NCBI GenBank assembly: GCA_017889545.1
Contig: JAGFZV010000003.1
Location: 62,001-126,000 of the forward strand
Source of the DNA: Bacillota bacterium
GTDB taxonomy: Bacteria; Bacillota; Negativicutes; CTSoil-072
Direction: 5' to 3'
Length of the DNA: 64,000 nucleotides
The notes below the pieces were generated by a model. That model saw nothing but the letters and a program-made list of their open reading frames with translations, was not told where the DNA came from and did no database searches. The position numbers were made by a program, and so were the translations under genes. Below are positions 16,856 through 26,598 of the stretch, in pieces. Each line of letters begins with the position of its first letter. Position 1 is the first letter of the stretch.

Positions 16856-19800
16856 CTATTTATAAACAACCAAAGTCCCATTGACATAATTAATCGTGTA
16901 GTTGTTGGAAGTGTAACCTGAAGGCATTATAGTATAACTGCCCGCCGGGGATCTTTTTGTAGCTGCGGTCGTAAAAACGATTTTACCATCCAACGAAGAC
17001 CAACTTTCGCCGTTAACAAAGCCGGCAGCCGTTGCACTAAACTTTGGTAGATTAGCACCTACTTTCTTCGTTGCGTCGTTTGCTTTTATAGTCAAAAGCG
17101 CTGTAGAGACATCTGCTGCAGTAAAGGCAAATGTATTTTGCAAGCTATAATTAGAGGCATCCTCGCCGCTGATGTTGATATCTGTGGCGTTTATTGTCTT
17201 ATTCGTCCCGGCGTTCTTATCAGCAAAAGTCGCTTTGCCGCTAACTGTAAGATTATCGCCGCTAATACGGTTATCGTTGTACGTTACAGTCGCTGCAGTA
17301 GTCCCGTCGTACACCTTATTATGCCCGCTTGCCGTTACCGTAATCGGACGCGGCGTAATCGTCAACGTTCCATCCGCGTAGGTGATAACGTAGTTGGACG
17401 CACTGCCATTGGTAAAGGCAACCCCGCTTGGTGTTAAGCTATAGCTGCCTACATTGCTCATAGTAACAGCCGTGCTTGTCAGGCTGGCATCGCTAAATGC
17501 ATCCGTGCCTACCAAACTTCCAGGCGCTACGCTGACTGGCCCGCTTGTGGGATTAGCATCCCCATATACTCTGCTGGCGTTCGCTGTTACCGTAATCGGC
17601 CGCGGCATGATCGTTAGCGTGCCGTCCGCATAGGTAATCATATAGTTGGCCGCGTTGCCGTTGGTAAAGGTAACCGCAGTCGGCGTCAGGCTATAGTCGC
17701 CTATATTGCTCGTGACAGCAGCCGTACTGGATAAGCTCGCACCGCCAATGGCGTCTGTGCCTACCAAACTCCCGGGCATTACACTGACTGTACCGCTTGT
17801 GGGGTTGGGATCCCCATACACTCTTTCGGCATTGTTCGCTTTGACGGCGATGTTCTTCGGTGTGATCGTCAGCGTGCCATCCGCGTAACTGATGTCATAA
17901 CCTTGTTGGTTAGAATATAACCCACTCGGAGCAATGCTGTAAATGCCGGCATTTACAGCATTCAGCGCCGTTCCCCCATAGACAACTGTTCCAAGAAGCG
18001 AACCTGTTGCACTGATGGAATAGGATACCCCTGCAATTCCGGAATAACCGGTTGTGCCGTCATAGGTTCGGCCAAAATCATTTGCCGTTACAGTCAGTGG
18101 AGTTAAAAATGACTTGAGAAGCGGATAGGTATATCCGTCATATATCCGCCACGTGTTGAGAAAATCCCAGTCGGTAAAATTGTCTTGATCCATCATCTGG
18201 GTTGTTGTTAAACCAATACCACCGGCACTATTCGTTTGGCCAGAAGTTGTTATATTCCAATAACTATTCGTGCTTCTGCCAAAATCAGCGCCAACCAAAC
18301 CGCCAACATCGATATTTCCACTCACTGCACCCGTGCTGTAACTGTTGCTGATGCTGCCGGAATTAATCCCCGCCAAGCCGCCAACACCAGAGTTCCCGCT
18401 CACTATACCCGTGCTGTAGCTGTTGTTGATAATTCCACCCGAAGCGCCACTGTCGTTGCCGTTATGGCCCGCCAAACCGCCAACATATTTGCTATTGACG
18501 CCTCCGGTTACATTACTACTGCTGTAACTGTTGCTGATAATGCCATAAGTATTCCCCCCCGCCAAACCGCCAACATGATTAATACCACTTACAGTTCCAC
18601 CGCTATAGCTATTGCTAATACTGCTGCTGACATGTTGGTCTCCAACCAAGCCGCCAACATACATGTACCCTTTTACGGTGCCTGTAATGTAGCTGTTGCT
18701 GATACTGCCATAATTAATTCCCACCAAACCAGCTGTATAATAGCTGCCGGTTACAGACACATTGGCAAGCCCGATGTTCTTAATACTTCCTGTAGACTTA
18801 CCAAATAAACCTATATAATTTTGTTTTGACCGGTTAATAAACAGGTTGCTGACGATATGATTGTCGCCATTAAAATCCCCGGAGAATGAGTTAATACTGC
18901 CAACCGGCACAAAGCCTGCGCCGCTACTCCATCCAGATGTTGCACTGGCATCAATGTCTTTACCAAGGGCGTAAGCGCCAGCCAGGTTAATGTTCATATC
19001 CTGCAACTGGTTTACATTATTAACCAACATGTAGGCCGTCAATGGTCCACCTATTACCTTCCCGGAATAATCAATGGGCGAAGTATAACTGGCGGGATTA
19101 TAGTAGATTTCCGCTTTACCGCTGCCATTCAAGACAACCGCGCCATCATCGCTGAAGTTTACCGTGCCGCTGCCAGTTCCAAGGCTGTCTGCCCGCAAAA
19201 CAATATTAGCATTATTGCCTGCCGTCAGTTGGTTGGTCAACGCAAGGTCGCCAACCGTGCTTACCTTTAATGTTCCGCCGGTCGTACCGGAGGCATCAAA
19301 AGTGCTGGTGGAAGCAAGTTGAATATTGCCGCCCTGCAAGGTGATCAGCCCGCCATTTTCACCCGTGTTTTTTCCAGCGGCAGAAAGCGCCCCGCTATGA
19401 ATTACAGTGCCTGTGTTGCCGCCATCCAAACGAATGACCCCGTTCGCATTACTGATACTGTTTGCTTGTATCATACCGCTATTATTGATCACTGTCCCTG
19501 CTAGTGCGTCAGCGGTCCGGGCTGTCATCAATACTCTGCCTCCGTTGGACTGAATGAGATTACCATTTAGGATACTGGCGCCTGTTGCAGCAGTGTTCAC
19601 CGCCAAATTGATCAACCCATCACCATTCATATCCAGAGTGACTGCATTTCCTGCCCCTACGGCTACGGTTCCTAGATTCGCAACAATCACGCCTTGGTTA
19701 TTGACTTGCTGCCCAAGTAAAACGACATAACCTCCATCAACTGCCTTGATGTTGCCTTGATTTATGACGGATCCTCCCGTGCCGTTAAAGATATAGTTTC

Positions 19801-20263
19801 CTGCCTGGAAGTCGCTATCGCTGATGTTCAAGGTAGATGCTACCAGACTTCCAACGTTAACCTGTGCACTGGGCGCAAAAAGTACGCCGTTTGGGTTGAT
19901 CAGAAAAATTTTCCCATTCGCAAGAAGTTGACCGTAAATTGTTGAAGCCTCGCTGCCTATAACCCGGTTAAGAGCAATAGATGACAATCCAGGTTGAATA
20001 AAAACAACCGTTTCGCCGGAAGCGATATTAAAATTTTGCCAATTAATTCCCATTTTGTTTGTAGTTTGAGTGACCGTCACTATATTGTCATTTTGGCTAA
20101 TGTTCCCAGAACCAGTCGTTACATCCCCACCGGACGGAGAAGCATAACCGCCTGATGTGGAGATAAACAGAAAAATTGCCGTGCAAAAGCAGTCTAAGAT
20201 TGTTCTTAGCACCTTACTTTTTATTCGGCGAATCCCATACGAAAAGTCGCCATCGCTTAGCAT
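16856..20263 (-). CDS. TpsA-type secreted exoprotein (filamentous haemagglutinin family)
   Basis: 1135 residues. Signal peptide ends near residue 41 (GGYA). The TPS secretion domain (about 44-270) contains NPNG at 123-126 and the typical IALNRV strand. The middle is a beta-helix region, then GLUG-type repeats (about 490-690; recurring GGLVG...ISNSYS). The C-terminal half carries YDG/MBG Ig-like repeats with recurrent NYVITYADGTLTITPRPITV patterns. The product would be an outer-surface adhesin exported by the adjacent TpsB. RBS AAGGGGG is 7 nt upstream, 14 bp after the tpsB stop. Shares the c-di-GMP riboswitch leader with tpsB. Confidence 0.93.
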   Translation of the reverse strand: MLSDGDFSYGIRRIKSKVLRTILDCFCTAIFLFISTSGGYASPSGGDVTTGSGNISQNDNIVTVTQTTNKMGINWQNFNIASGETVVFIQPGLSSIALNRVIGSEASTIYGQLLANGKIFLINPNGVLFAPSAQVNVGSLVASTLNISDSDFQAGNYIFNGTGGSVINQGNIKAVDGGYVVLLGQQVNNQGVIVANLGTVAVGAGNAVTLDMNGDGLINLAVNTAATGASILNGNLIQSNGGRVLMTARTADALAGTVINNSGMIQANSISNANGVIRLDGGNTGTVIHSGALSAAGKNTGENGGLITLQGGNIQLASTSTFDASGTTGGTLKVSTVGDLALTNQLTAGNNANIVLRADSLGTGSGTVNFSDDGAVVLNGSGKAEIYYNPASYTSPIDYSGKVIGGPLTAYMLVNNVNQLQDMNINLAGAYALGKDIDASATSGWSSGAGFVPVGSINSFSGDFNGDNHIVSNLFINRSKQNYIGLFGKSTGSIKNIGLANVSVTGSYYTAGLVGINYGSISNSYITGTVKGYMYVGGLVGDQHVSSSISNSYSGGTVSGINHVGGLAGGNTYGIISNSYSSSNVTGGVNSKYVGGLAGHNGNDSGASGGIINNSYSTGIVSGNSGVGGLAGINSGSISNSYSTGAVSGNIDVGGLVGADFGRSTNSYWNITTSGQTNSAGGIGLTTTQMMDQDNFTDWDFLNTWRIYDGYTYPLLKSFLTPLTVTANDFGRTYDGTTGYSGIAGVSYSISATGSLLGTVVYGGTALNAVNAGIYSIAPSGLYSNQQGYDISYADGTLTITPKNIAVKANNAERVYGDPNPTSGTVSVMPGSLVGTDAIGGASLSSTAAVTSNIGDYSLTPTAVTFTNGNAANYMITYADGTLTIMPRPITVTANASRVYGDANPTSGPVSVAPGSLVGTDAFSDASLTSTAVTMSNVGSYSLTPSGVAFTNGSASNYVITYADGTLTITPRPITVTASGHNKVYDGTTAATVTYNDNRISGDNLTVSGKATFADKNAGTNKTINATDINISGEDASNYSLQNTFAFTAADVSTALLTIKANDATKKVGANLPKFSATAAGFVNGESWSSLDGKIVFTTAATKRSPAGSYTIMPSGYTSNNYTINYVNGTLVVYK

Positions 20264-20277
20264 TTTTCATCCCCCTT

Positions 20278-21951
20278 TTAAAATTTCCGGGTGCACTGCA
20301 GCCAGAAACGGCCGTTGCTGTCGGAGTCGGAATTATCATTGTCAGAATTCAACTTCCACGCATAGTCAAAACGTAATGAGTAGTCTTCATCCCAATTCCA
20401 AATAACCCCCATCCCTGCACCGCTGAGCGTGCGATGATTTGCAGCGTTATCCCACGGCTCCTTGTTGATGGTAATTCTGCCGGTATCGATGAATGCGGCG
20501 AGTTGAAAATTTGGTTTAGGCATATTCCAATGCAGTTCGCCGGTGAAAATATACCCATCATCCCCTGCTGCTTCGCCTTCCGGGTAAGCCCTTACCCCAG
20601 TAGCCCCACCGAGATATAATTTCTCCGACGAATCCAGGTTTTTACTGGCAAGTTGTCCGCTGAAAGATAGCTTGTAACTCAGACGTTCGTTTATTTGTTT
20701 CATCCCCAACAAACTGAGCGAGGTTTTATTGTACCAACCGGCCGATTTGGCGCTGGCCTGGTCAATAACAAGGTCAGCCGGTGTATTGATGTCGAGCCGG
20801 CCAGTCGATAACGCTAGGGCGAAGGCTGTTAACCCTCTGCCATCTTTGTCACGACGATCGCCATTTAGCTCAATCTTCCAGACTCTGCTCCGCTTATCCG
20901 AAAAAGTGTCCACAGCATCCAAGCGGTCTTCCAGTTTCTTGTCGTTAAAGCCGAGGCGTCCATAGATGTTCAGGCTGCGGGACCGGACAAAAGGATAAGT
21001 GCCAAAGACACTCGTTGTTTTTGCTTCCCCGTTGGCATTCAAGAAAGAAAAATCTTTACCCAAAAGATAGTGAGTGCGTTCATAACTCACACCCAGATTG
21101 CCGCCTCGTCTGCCCACAGGTACTAAGTACGACAAGCCGCGATTGTCCATGCCGGAGCCGGCATACGTTCCGCCAAGTGTCGCCTGATCGCCGATGCCGC
21201 TTGGGTTATTGAGATCGATGGCGAGTCCGAGACGGTTCTCGCCGGTAAACCAGTTTCCATGGTTGTCTACTGTCAAACTGCCGATCACCCGGCTTGCATC
21301 TATGACATCAACAATAAGGTCAGCCGTTCCGGGAGCCTCTCCCGGTGCAAGGGTGGCCTTGGCGCTCACGCCGCTGGCATCGTCCACTAGCAGCATAGCT
21401 CTTTCCAGACTATCTTTTCTAATGACATCGCCGCTGTGTATTTCGGACAGCAAGGCCCTGACACGTCCAATAGCAAGAGCGGAACTGTTACGGATCTGAA
21501 TATTGCCGTATTGTCCAAGCACTACAGCAATATTCACTGTATTGTCTTGAACGTCTTGCGCCGGTATATAGGCGGTTGCCACAAGGTAACCTTGACTGCG
21601 AAGATATCTTGTAATCTGCCAAGCTAACAATTCAAGGTCATTGAGGCTTAACTCTTTTTCAAGTCCATCTTGAATTTGTGCCAGAAGAGTCTCTTCGCTG
21701 AAAATGGTTTGCCCGGTAAACCGGATATGGTCAACCCGGATTTTCAGTCCTTGGTCCGCTTGTTTGGGCTCGGTTTGCTGTTGATGAATTGCCAGGTCGA
21801 TGGTAGATTGCGCAGGAGCGACAAGCTGTCGCTCCTGGATGCTTTTATCGGTTTGCCCGGCATCTGGCACAACTGCTGCCATGACAGGGATATGAATGAT
21901 GGTTGCTGCGGTGACGAGAGCAATAATCAAACGGCGCTTGCGTACTCGCAT
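20278..21951 (-). CDS. TpsB outer-membrane transporter (ShlB/FhaC/HecB family)
   Basis: 557 residues from the ATG at 21951 (AAAGGGG about 8 nt upstream); the frame continues 28 codons further back through the riboswitch terminator, which is not translated. It has an N-terminal signal sequence, a proline/glutamine-rich linker, a POTRA domain (about 70-150: IRFTGQTIFSEETLLAQI...) and a 16-strand-type barrel ending in phenylalanine (CTRKF) as outer-membrane barrels do. It exports the adjacent TpsA. Its presence indicates a diderm envelope. Confidence 0.93.
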   Translation of the reverse strand: MRVRKRRLIIALVTAATIIHIPVMAAVVPDAGQTDKSIQERQLVAPAQSTIDLAIHQQQTEPKQADQGLKIRVDHIRFTGQTIFSEETLLAQIQDGLEKELSLNDLELLAWQITRYLRSQGYLVATAYIPAQDVQDNTVNIAVVLGQYGNIQIRNSSALAIGRVRALLSEIHSGDVIRKDSLERAMLLVDDASGVSAKATLAPGEAPGTADLIVDVIDASRVIGSLTVDNHGNWFTGENRLGLAIDLNNPSGIGDQATLGGTYAGSGMDNRGLSYLVPVGRRGGNLGVSYERTHYLLGKDFSFLNANGEAKTTSVFGTYPFVRSRSLNIYGRLGFNDKKLEDRLDAVDTFSDKRSRVWKIELNGDRRDKDGRGLTAFALALSTGRLDINTPADLVIDQASAKSAGWYNKTSLSLLGMKQINERLSYKLSFSGQLASKNLDSSEKLYLGGATGVRAYPEGEAAGDDGYIFTGELHWNMPKPNFQLAAFIDTGRITINKEPWDNAANHRTLSGAGMGVIWNWDEDYSLRFDYAWKLNSDNDNSDSDSNGRFWLQCTRKF

Positions 21952-21979
21952 CAATTCAACCCCTTTCTCTATCCCCAAT

Positions 21980-22031
21980 GAAACAAAAGACTGCCAGACC
22001 ATAACCGGATTAATCCGGTGCGGCCTGGCAG
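21980..22031 (-). terminator. Expression-platform terminator of tpsB riboswitch
   Basis: CTGCCAG (22031-22025) pairs with CTGGCAG (21997-21991), enclosing an inner CACCGGAT/ATCCGGT stem, and is followed by TCTTTTGTTT. Its 5' arm is part of the conserved 3' strand of the aptamer, so terminator and aptamer cannot form together. Confidence 0.85.
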
Positions 22032-22106
22032 TCATGAGCCCAGTATTTGGGCTTTTAGACCCGCGGCTTTGCGCCCCCGCCTTTTGGCGAGTTTGCCCAT
22101 ACTGTG
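22025..22106 (-). promoter_or_regulatory. c-di-GMP-I (GEMM-I) riboswitch controlling tpsBA
   Basis: Reading the minus strand, GGGCAAAC, a hairpin CTCGC/GCGGG, then GGCGCAAAGCC, GGGTCTAA, a third hairpin (AGCCC/GGGCT) and ATGACTGCCAGG occur in the exact order and spacing of GEMM-I aptamers. The first hairpin loop is CAAAAG rather than the usual GNRA, which may weaken tetraloop docking. Overlap with the terminator predicts an ON switch: ligand-bound aptamer prevents termination and permits tpsBA expression. Confidence 0.93.
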
Positions 22107-22302
22107 TTCTCTACAATCCCAGCAATATTGAATAACTGGTTATTGATTTCGACATTTATCAGTTAATTCCTGCATAAATTCACAAATTATTCAACTATTC
22201 TGATTTTCATGCCGCAAAATTTCAAATAACTTATTCCAGAAGAAATTGTCATATTGACAGATCTATACTTGTCGACATATCCAGCTTGCTTCCGGTTTCG
22301 TT

Positions 22303-23772
22303 TTATTCAATTTTATTGCTGCCAATTTCAACTCCGCCCCATTCCACCAGGGTAAAACCTTTCCTCGTGAATGCGGGAAGGTTCTGTTCCGGCAACCTGT
22401 GAACGCTGTTCATATGATCAAGACCAGAAAACTCCATGAATACGCGGATGACCGTCTCGGCTGCAGGCTTCGTTTCCAGGACAGAGCTTCCACCAATGTT
22501 ATCGTTGATACGGAAATGAACAAAACAATTGTTGTGGTTGTTCATGACCGGCAGCCAGTAGACAATAAAATCGTTGATTTCTCTTTCGGTTAAACCGATA
22601 TGTGCCAATTTGTTTTGTAGAAACGCCACATACTCTTCACGTTTCACATAAAAGCCTGATTGATATTGGTAATGTTCCGCAGGGAAAGAGTAAAGTCCAT
22701 CCCAAAATAAATACTCATACGTTCTGCTGTCTTTCAAGTTAAATAAATGTCCATCCGGCTCCGCCACGACGTTCCAGTTCCCGCTATATTCCGGATATGT
22801 GCTTACAATCTTCCCTTTAAAAGAATGGGTAACCACGATTTGAGATTTCTGCACGGGGTAAAGATAAATGGCCGGTTTTTTGATGAAAACTTCCGGTTGC
22901 AGAATGATCTCCAGCGGATTACTCTTAAGTTCGCTTATTTTCAGCGTTTTATTGCCATAGGAAGAAACAAATTCTATGTATGCGTATTTTTTCAGTTGTT
23001 CCTCCGATAACGTAACATCAAATGTTGATTTTTTCGAATTAAGCAACTGCTCCCCCTTGGAGCCCGGCAGTAAGTCTTTTAACAGATAAATCTTGTAGTT
23101 GTCGCACTTTGTTTTGTCATCCAATGGGAAAGCGTATTGACGCATAAACACTTCTCCCATCATTCGTTTTCCCTGAACCTGCTCCGAATAATCCGCGACA
23201 TAAATGTACGCACTGTTCATGTTCCAGTAGTTGCGCTGATATACGGGATAGAATGCTACGGAATACCGCGCGTTGGGCAATAAAGCGGCATAATTATCTC
23301 CTAGGATACCCGCCAGATGATACCATGGCCCATTTTTGGACATACCATCTATATACAATATCGAATCTTTTGCCGGATTATCGCCAACCCAGCCGACGGT
23401 TTCCACTTTTTCCGGCAATGGATAATCCGCCGGGTCCATGTCAGTATATTTTTTCAAATCCTCTTTTAACACTGCGAGTGTTTCCTGCAGTGCCCCCACA
23501 GCGTTTTGATCCCCTTGCTGGGTGCGGAAGTCTATCCACCGTTGATACCGGTTTATCTCTAAATTGATTGCGGTTATTGTCGCTGCCAGGCACTGTTTTT
23601 TCAAGTCGTTTTGCTGAAACTCCACAGTTCCGGCATTCTTTGCAATGGTACTTTTCGTCGGCCCCGCATAGCCGACAGATCCAATGGATACGGCAAAGCA
23701 AGTGAGCAGAACTGCACACGTCCAAATCATTGGCTTCTTCACTGACTGCAACCATGTAATTATTTGTTTCAT
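22303..23772 (-). CDS. Exported hypothetical protein with KPAIYLYP motif
   Basis: 489 residues with a signal peptide (MKQIITWLQ...SVGYA, about 35 residues). The middle holds a lysine-rich helical stretch; the C-terminal half contains KPAIYLYPVQKSQI, a motif I associate with uncharacterised secreted Firmicute proteins, and a WDGLYSFPAEHYQYQSGF segment. Start ATG at 23772 is preceded by AAGGAGGC. It lies just upstream of the tpsB riboswitch leader but has its own transcript end region. No function is assigned; a surface role is plausible. Confidence 0.75.
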   Translation of the reverse strand: MKQIITWLQSVKKPMIWTCAVLLTCFAVSIGSVGYAGPTKSTIAKNAGTVEFQQNDLKKQCLAATITAINLEINRYQRWIDFRTQQGDQNAVGALQETLAVLKEDLKKYTDMDPADYPLPEKVETVGWVGDNPAKDSILYIDGMSKNGPWYHLAGILGDNYAALLPNARYSVAFYPVYQRNYWNMNSAYIYVADYSEQVQGKRMMGEVFMRQYAFPLDDKTKCDNYKIYLLKDLLPGSKGEQLLNSKKSTFDVTLSEEQLKKYAYIEFVSSYGNKTLKISELKSNPLEIILQPEVFIKKPAIYLYPVQKSQIVVTHSFKGKIVSTYPEYSGNWNVVAEPDGHLFNLKDSRTYEYLFWDGLYSFPAEHYQYQSGFYVKREEYVAFLQNKLAHIGLTEREINDFIVYWLPVMNNHNNCFVHFRINDNIGGSSVLETKPAAETVIRVFMEFSGLDHMNSVHRLPEQNLPAFTRKGFTLVEWGGVEIGSNKIE

Positions 23773-23851
23773 AAAATCATGCCTCCTTAATTTCGTCACT
23801 TGCTTAAACGTTCCAGAGCGAAAAAAGTAACGCATAGTTCGCAGCATGCGC

Positions 23852-23884
23852 AAAGGACCCGCGGGCGAAACCCGTGAGTCCTTT
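23852..23884 (-). terminator. Hairpin after the Old-Yellow-Enzyme gene
   Basis: AAAGGAC(T)C(A)CGGG pairs with CCCG(C)G(G)GTCCTTT across a short loop. T-tract is weak, so termination is likely but not certain. Confidence 0.6.
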
Positions 23885-23894
23885 CGTTTCTCCC

Positions 23895-25838
23895 TTATTC
23901 AAAAGCGTACGCCTTGGCGTATCCTTCCTTCATCGCTTCTGCAATCCTGCCAGTCCGGCCTGCATCGCCAACGACCGAAACCTTGTCAAAAAGCTTTTCA
24001 TATCCTTCGACAATATCCGTTCTCGGGCATACGCCCAAAGCCAGTACAACATGGTCGCATTCCAGATCGACCAGTTCTTCGGCGCCCGTTTTTGCCAGTC
24101 GAACACCGCTTTCCGTGACTTCCAGCAGCTTATGCCCGGTCAAAATCTGTGTGTTCTGCTTTTTGATCCGTCCCATAATATCATTGAGGATTACATTGTA
24201 TATTCCCGGACCGGCTGTGTCCTGCATCTCAACCAACATGACGCTTGCACCCCTGTCTCCCAGCATTTCTGCCGTTTCCAAACCTGTCATGCCGCTTCCG
24301 ATTACTGCAACTTTTCCGGTTGGAGCTGCCTTCCCGGCAACTACATCTTCCGCTGTATAAACATTCGGTTTGTTTATTCCGGGAAGAGGCGGGATAATGG
24401 GTACCGCGCCGCTGGCAACAAACACGCCCACAGGCTGCAGCTGTTTCACCAGTTCCGGTGTTGCCTCGGTATTCAGTTTGATGTCAACACCCAACCTGGT
24501 AATTTGAGTTTCCATTGTTCTTACCAGCTTCTCAACCTGTCCTTTGAAATTCGGAAGACAAGCGATATTCATTGTTCCGCCTAAACGGTCCTCTTTTTCA
24601 AAAAGAGTCACTGCAAAATTTCTTTCGGCCAGAACGCGTGCAGCTTCCATCCCTCCCGGACCGCCGCCGATTACCGTCACAGGCTGCCCGCAGCCGTTCT
24701 TTTCCAGATTCGAATACTGAAATTCGCAGCCCATGCGCGGATTGATTGCGCAAGCCGCCGTCAGTCCATTTCCCAAAAGGCGCTCTCTGCAATACATACA
24801 GCCAATACATTGACGAATTTCTTCCGCTTTGTTTTCTTTTGCCTTTCTCATAAAGTCCGGATCGGAAAATTGCGAGCGTCCCAAGGCCACAAAATCGCAA
24901 ATGCCTTCTTGCAGCAACTCTTCGGCGAATTCCGGATTTTTTATCGTATTCGTTGCAATGACTGGAATACTCAGCGCTTCCCTGAAGGCCTTGGCCACAT
25001 GCTTTTTCCAGCCCGGTGTGTAGCTGTACGGATCACAATTGGCGTTTCCATTCAAGCTGCTCCCATTGCTGATATTGATGGCATCAATTCCTGCTTTTTC
25101 TAGATATTTCCCAATCTCCAAGCCGTCCTGAAGAGTGAGGAACCCTTCCACAGGCGTCATCTCATCACCGCAAATGCGGGCGGTGATCGGAAAATTCGGT
25201 CCACAGGCTTTACGGATGCCGGCAATAATTTCACCGATGATCCTGCAGCGATTTTCAACGTTTCCACCGTATTCATCCGTGCGCCGGTTATAATATTTGC
25301 TGAAAAACTGAGCGAGCAGATAAGAGTGCGCCCCATGCAGCTCGACTCCGTCAAAACCGGCTTTTTTGCACCGAACCGCTGCATCAATGAATTTTTGCTC
25401 TGTTTCTTGAATTTCCATAATCGTCATCTCTCGCGGCGGGGGAGCGCCTTTTACAAAAGGTACCGCGCTGGCGCTCAAAGGCTGACGTCCGCTTAAGGCC
25501 AATTTTGACGTGCTGCCTCCGTGGTGCAGTTGTGCAAAAATTTTGCAATCGTACTTATGAACCGCCTCTGCCAGTCTCTCGGCGCCAGAGATATGATAAT
25601 CCCTGGCCATGCGCAAGTTATGATTGGACGGTACGCTGTTTATATCATCCACGCCGGTATACTCAGTGACGATGAGACCGATGCCGCCCTTTGCTCTCTC
25701 TTCGTAATAACGAAGCGTTCTCTCGGATACCGTCCCATCGTGGTTGGCAAAATCGGTACCCATTGGTGACATCACTGAACGATTTTTAATCACTAGCTTC
25801 CCTATTTTACCCTTGCTTAACAATATGTCATAACTCAT
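23895..25838 (-). CDS. NADH:flavin oxidoreductase with Fe-S cluster (2-enoate reductase/OYE family)
   Basis: 647 residues in the 2,4-dienoyl-CoA reductase/BaiCD layout. An FMN TIM barrel (1-340) has the GVELHGAHSYLLAQF active-site region. The [4Fe-4S] ligands are C-x2-C-x2-C (CIGCMYC) plus a downstream Cys (TAACAINP). An FAD/NAD-binding half has VIGGGPGGMEAARV and VIGSGMTGLETAEM. It would reduce an activated C=C bond of an unsaturated carboxylic or cyclic compound using NAD(P)H. RBS GGTGG. Downstream partner of the AhpD-like gene (40-bp gap). Substrate unknown. Confidence 0.9.
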   Translation of the reverse strand: MSYDILLSKGKIGKLVIKNRSVMSPMGTDFANHDGTVSERTLRYYEERAKGGIGLIVTEYTGVDDINSVPSNHNLRMARDYHISGAERLAEAVHKYDCKIFAQLHHGGSTSKLALSGRQPLSASAVPFVKGAPPPREMTIMEIQETEQKFIDAAVRCKKAGFDGVELHGAHSYLLAQFFSKYYNRRTDEYGGNVENRCRIIGEIIAGIRKACGPNFPITARICGDEMTPVEGFLTLQDGLEIGKYLEKAGIDAINISNGSSLNGNANCDPYSYTPGWKKHVAKAFREALSIPVIATNTIKNPEFAEELLQEGICDFVALGRSQFSDPDFMRKAKENKAEEIRQCIGCMYCRERLLGNGLTAACAINPRMGCEFQYSNLEKNGCGQPVTVIGGGPGGMEAARVLAERNFAVTLFEKEDRLGGTMNIACLPNFKGQVEKLVRTMETQITRLGVDIKLNTEATPELVKQLQPVGVFVASGAVPIIPPLPGINKPNVYTAEDVVAGKAAPTGKVAVIGSGMTGLETAEMLGDRGASVMLVEMQDTAGPGIYNVILNDIMGRIKKQNTQILTGHKLLEVTESGVRLAKTGAEELVDLECDHVVLALGVCPRTDIVEGYEKLFDKVSVVGDAGRTGRIAEAMKEGYAKAYAFE

Positions 25839-25878
25839 TTAAGCTACCACCTTCGATTTACTTTCCTTTTGTGATCAA

Positions 25879-26472
25879 TCACCGGTTATGTTTGAAATGT
25901 CCAGGGTTAGCTATGGGCGCAATTGTACTAACCCAGCGATTAGTATAATTGAAGAAACCAACTGTGAAGGCTGCTTCCAAAATTTCGTGATCATTAAAAC
26001 CAACGGCCCGAAGCTTATCCACTTGGTCAGTAGAAACTTCACCGGGATAAGCAGTAGCAAAATAGGCATAATCGCATAATGCTCTTTGCTTTTCGGTCAG
26101 TTTGGCTGACCGATAATTATAAGTCAGCTTGTCTACCCATTCCGGATCGTTCACAAGACCTCGTAAAACATCGCTATGAGAGGTTAAACAATAAGAACAA
26201 TGGTTCGTTGAGGACACAACTAAGCCAACCATTTCCTTATCAGCCGTACTCAAAAAGCAGGTTTCCGGATTAAACAAGGATGCTTTAAAATCCAAAAACC
26301 CTTTATACTGCAAAGGATTCAATGGCAGCACTTTGAAAAGATTATTGATAAATCCCCAGTTTTCCATTTGAAATTTGGTATTGTTGTCAAAAATCTCCTG
26401 TACATCAGGCGGAATATCCTTTTTGTCCGGTTTTTGCAAATACGAAAGCTGTTCGTCATATTCCATACTCAT
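25879..26472 (-). CDS. AhpD-like (carboxymuconolactone decarboxylase family) protein
   Basis: 197 residues with the peroxidase-related AhpD fold and its redox motif CSYC (in NHCSYCLTSH). Helices flanking it match the family. Such proteins reduce peroxides or act as thiol-disulfide partners; some are mere decarboxylase-fold relatives. RBS AAGGAGG before the ATG. It probably shares a transcript with the flavoprotein downstream and may protect it or channel electrons, which is an inference. Confidence 0.85.
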   Translation of the reverse strand: MSMEYDEQLSYLQKPDKKDIPPDVQEIFDNNTKFQMENWGFINNLFKVLPLNPLQYKGFLDFKASLFNPETCFLSTADKEMVGLVVSSTNHCSYCLTSHSDVLRGLVNDPEWVDKLTYNYRSAKLTEKQRALCDYAYFATAYPGEVSTDQVDKLRAVGFNDHEILEAAFTVGFFNYTNRWVSTIAPIANPGHFKHNR

Positions 26473-26598
26473 TTTACGGGCCTCCTTAAAATTTTTTAAT
26501 AAATTTGCTAAATATAGTTAATTCAACGAATATTACGAATATCCTCTCTTCTTACATCGGCGAATTCATATATTGCTTAAGACGGTTCAATGGTACGA

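Noticed and set aside
18236-18808. 190-codon plus-strand frame inside tpsA
   Set aside because: Shadow frame of the GLUG repeat region; composition reflects the opposite coding strand.
16856-20263. CRISPR-like repeats in the tpsA region
   Set aside because: The recurring units are coding GLUG and MBG/YDG protein repeats in one frame, not spacer-separated identical repeats.
24598-24900. Overlapping frames inside the flavoprotein gene
   Set aside because: Shadow of a well-supported gene with clear FMN, Fe-S and FAD motifs.
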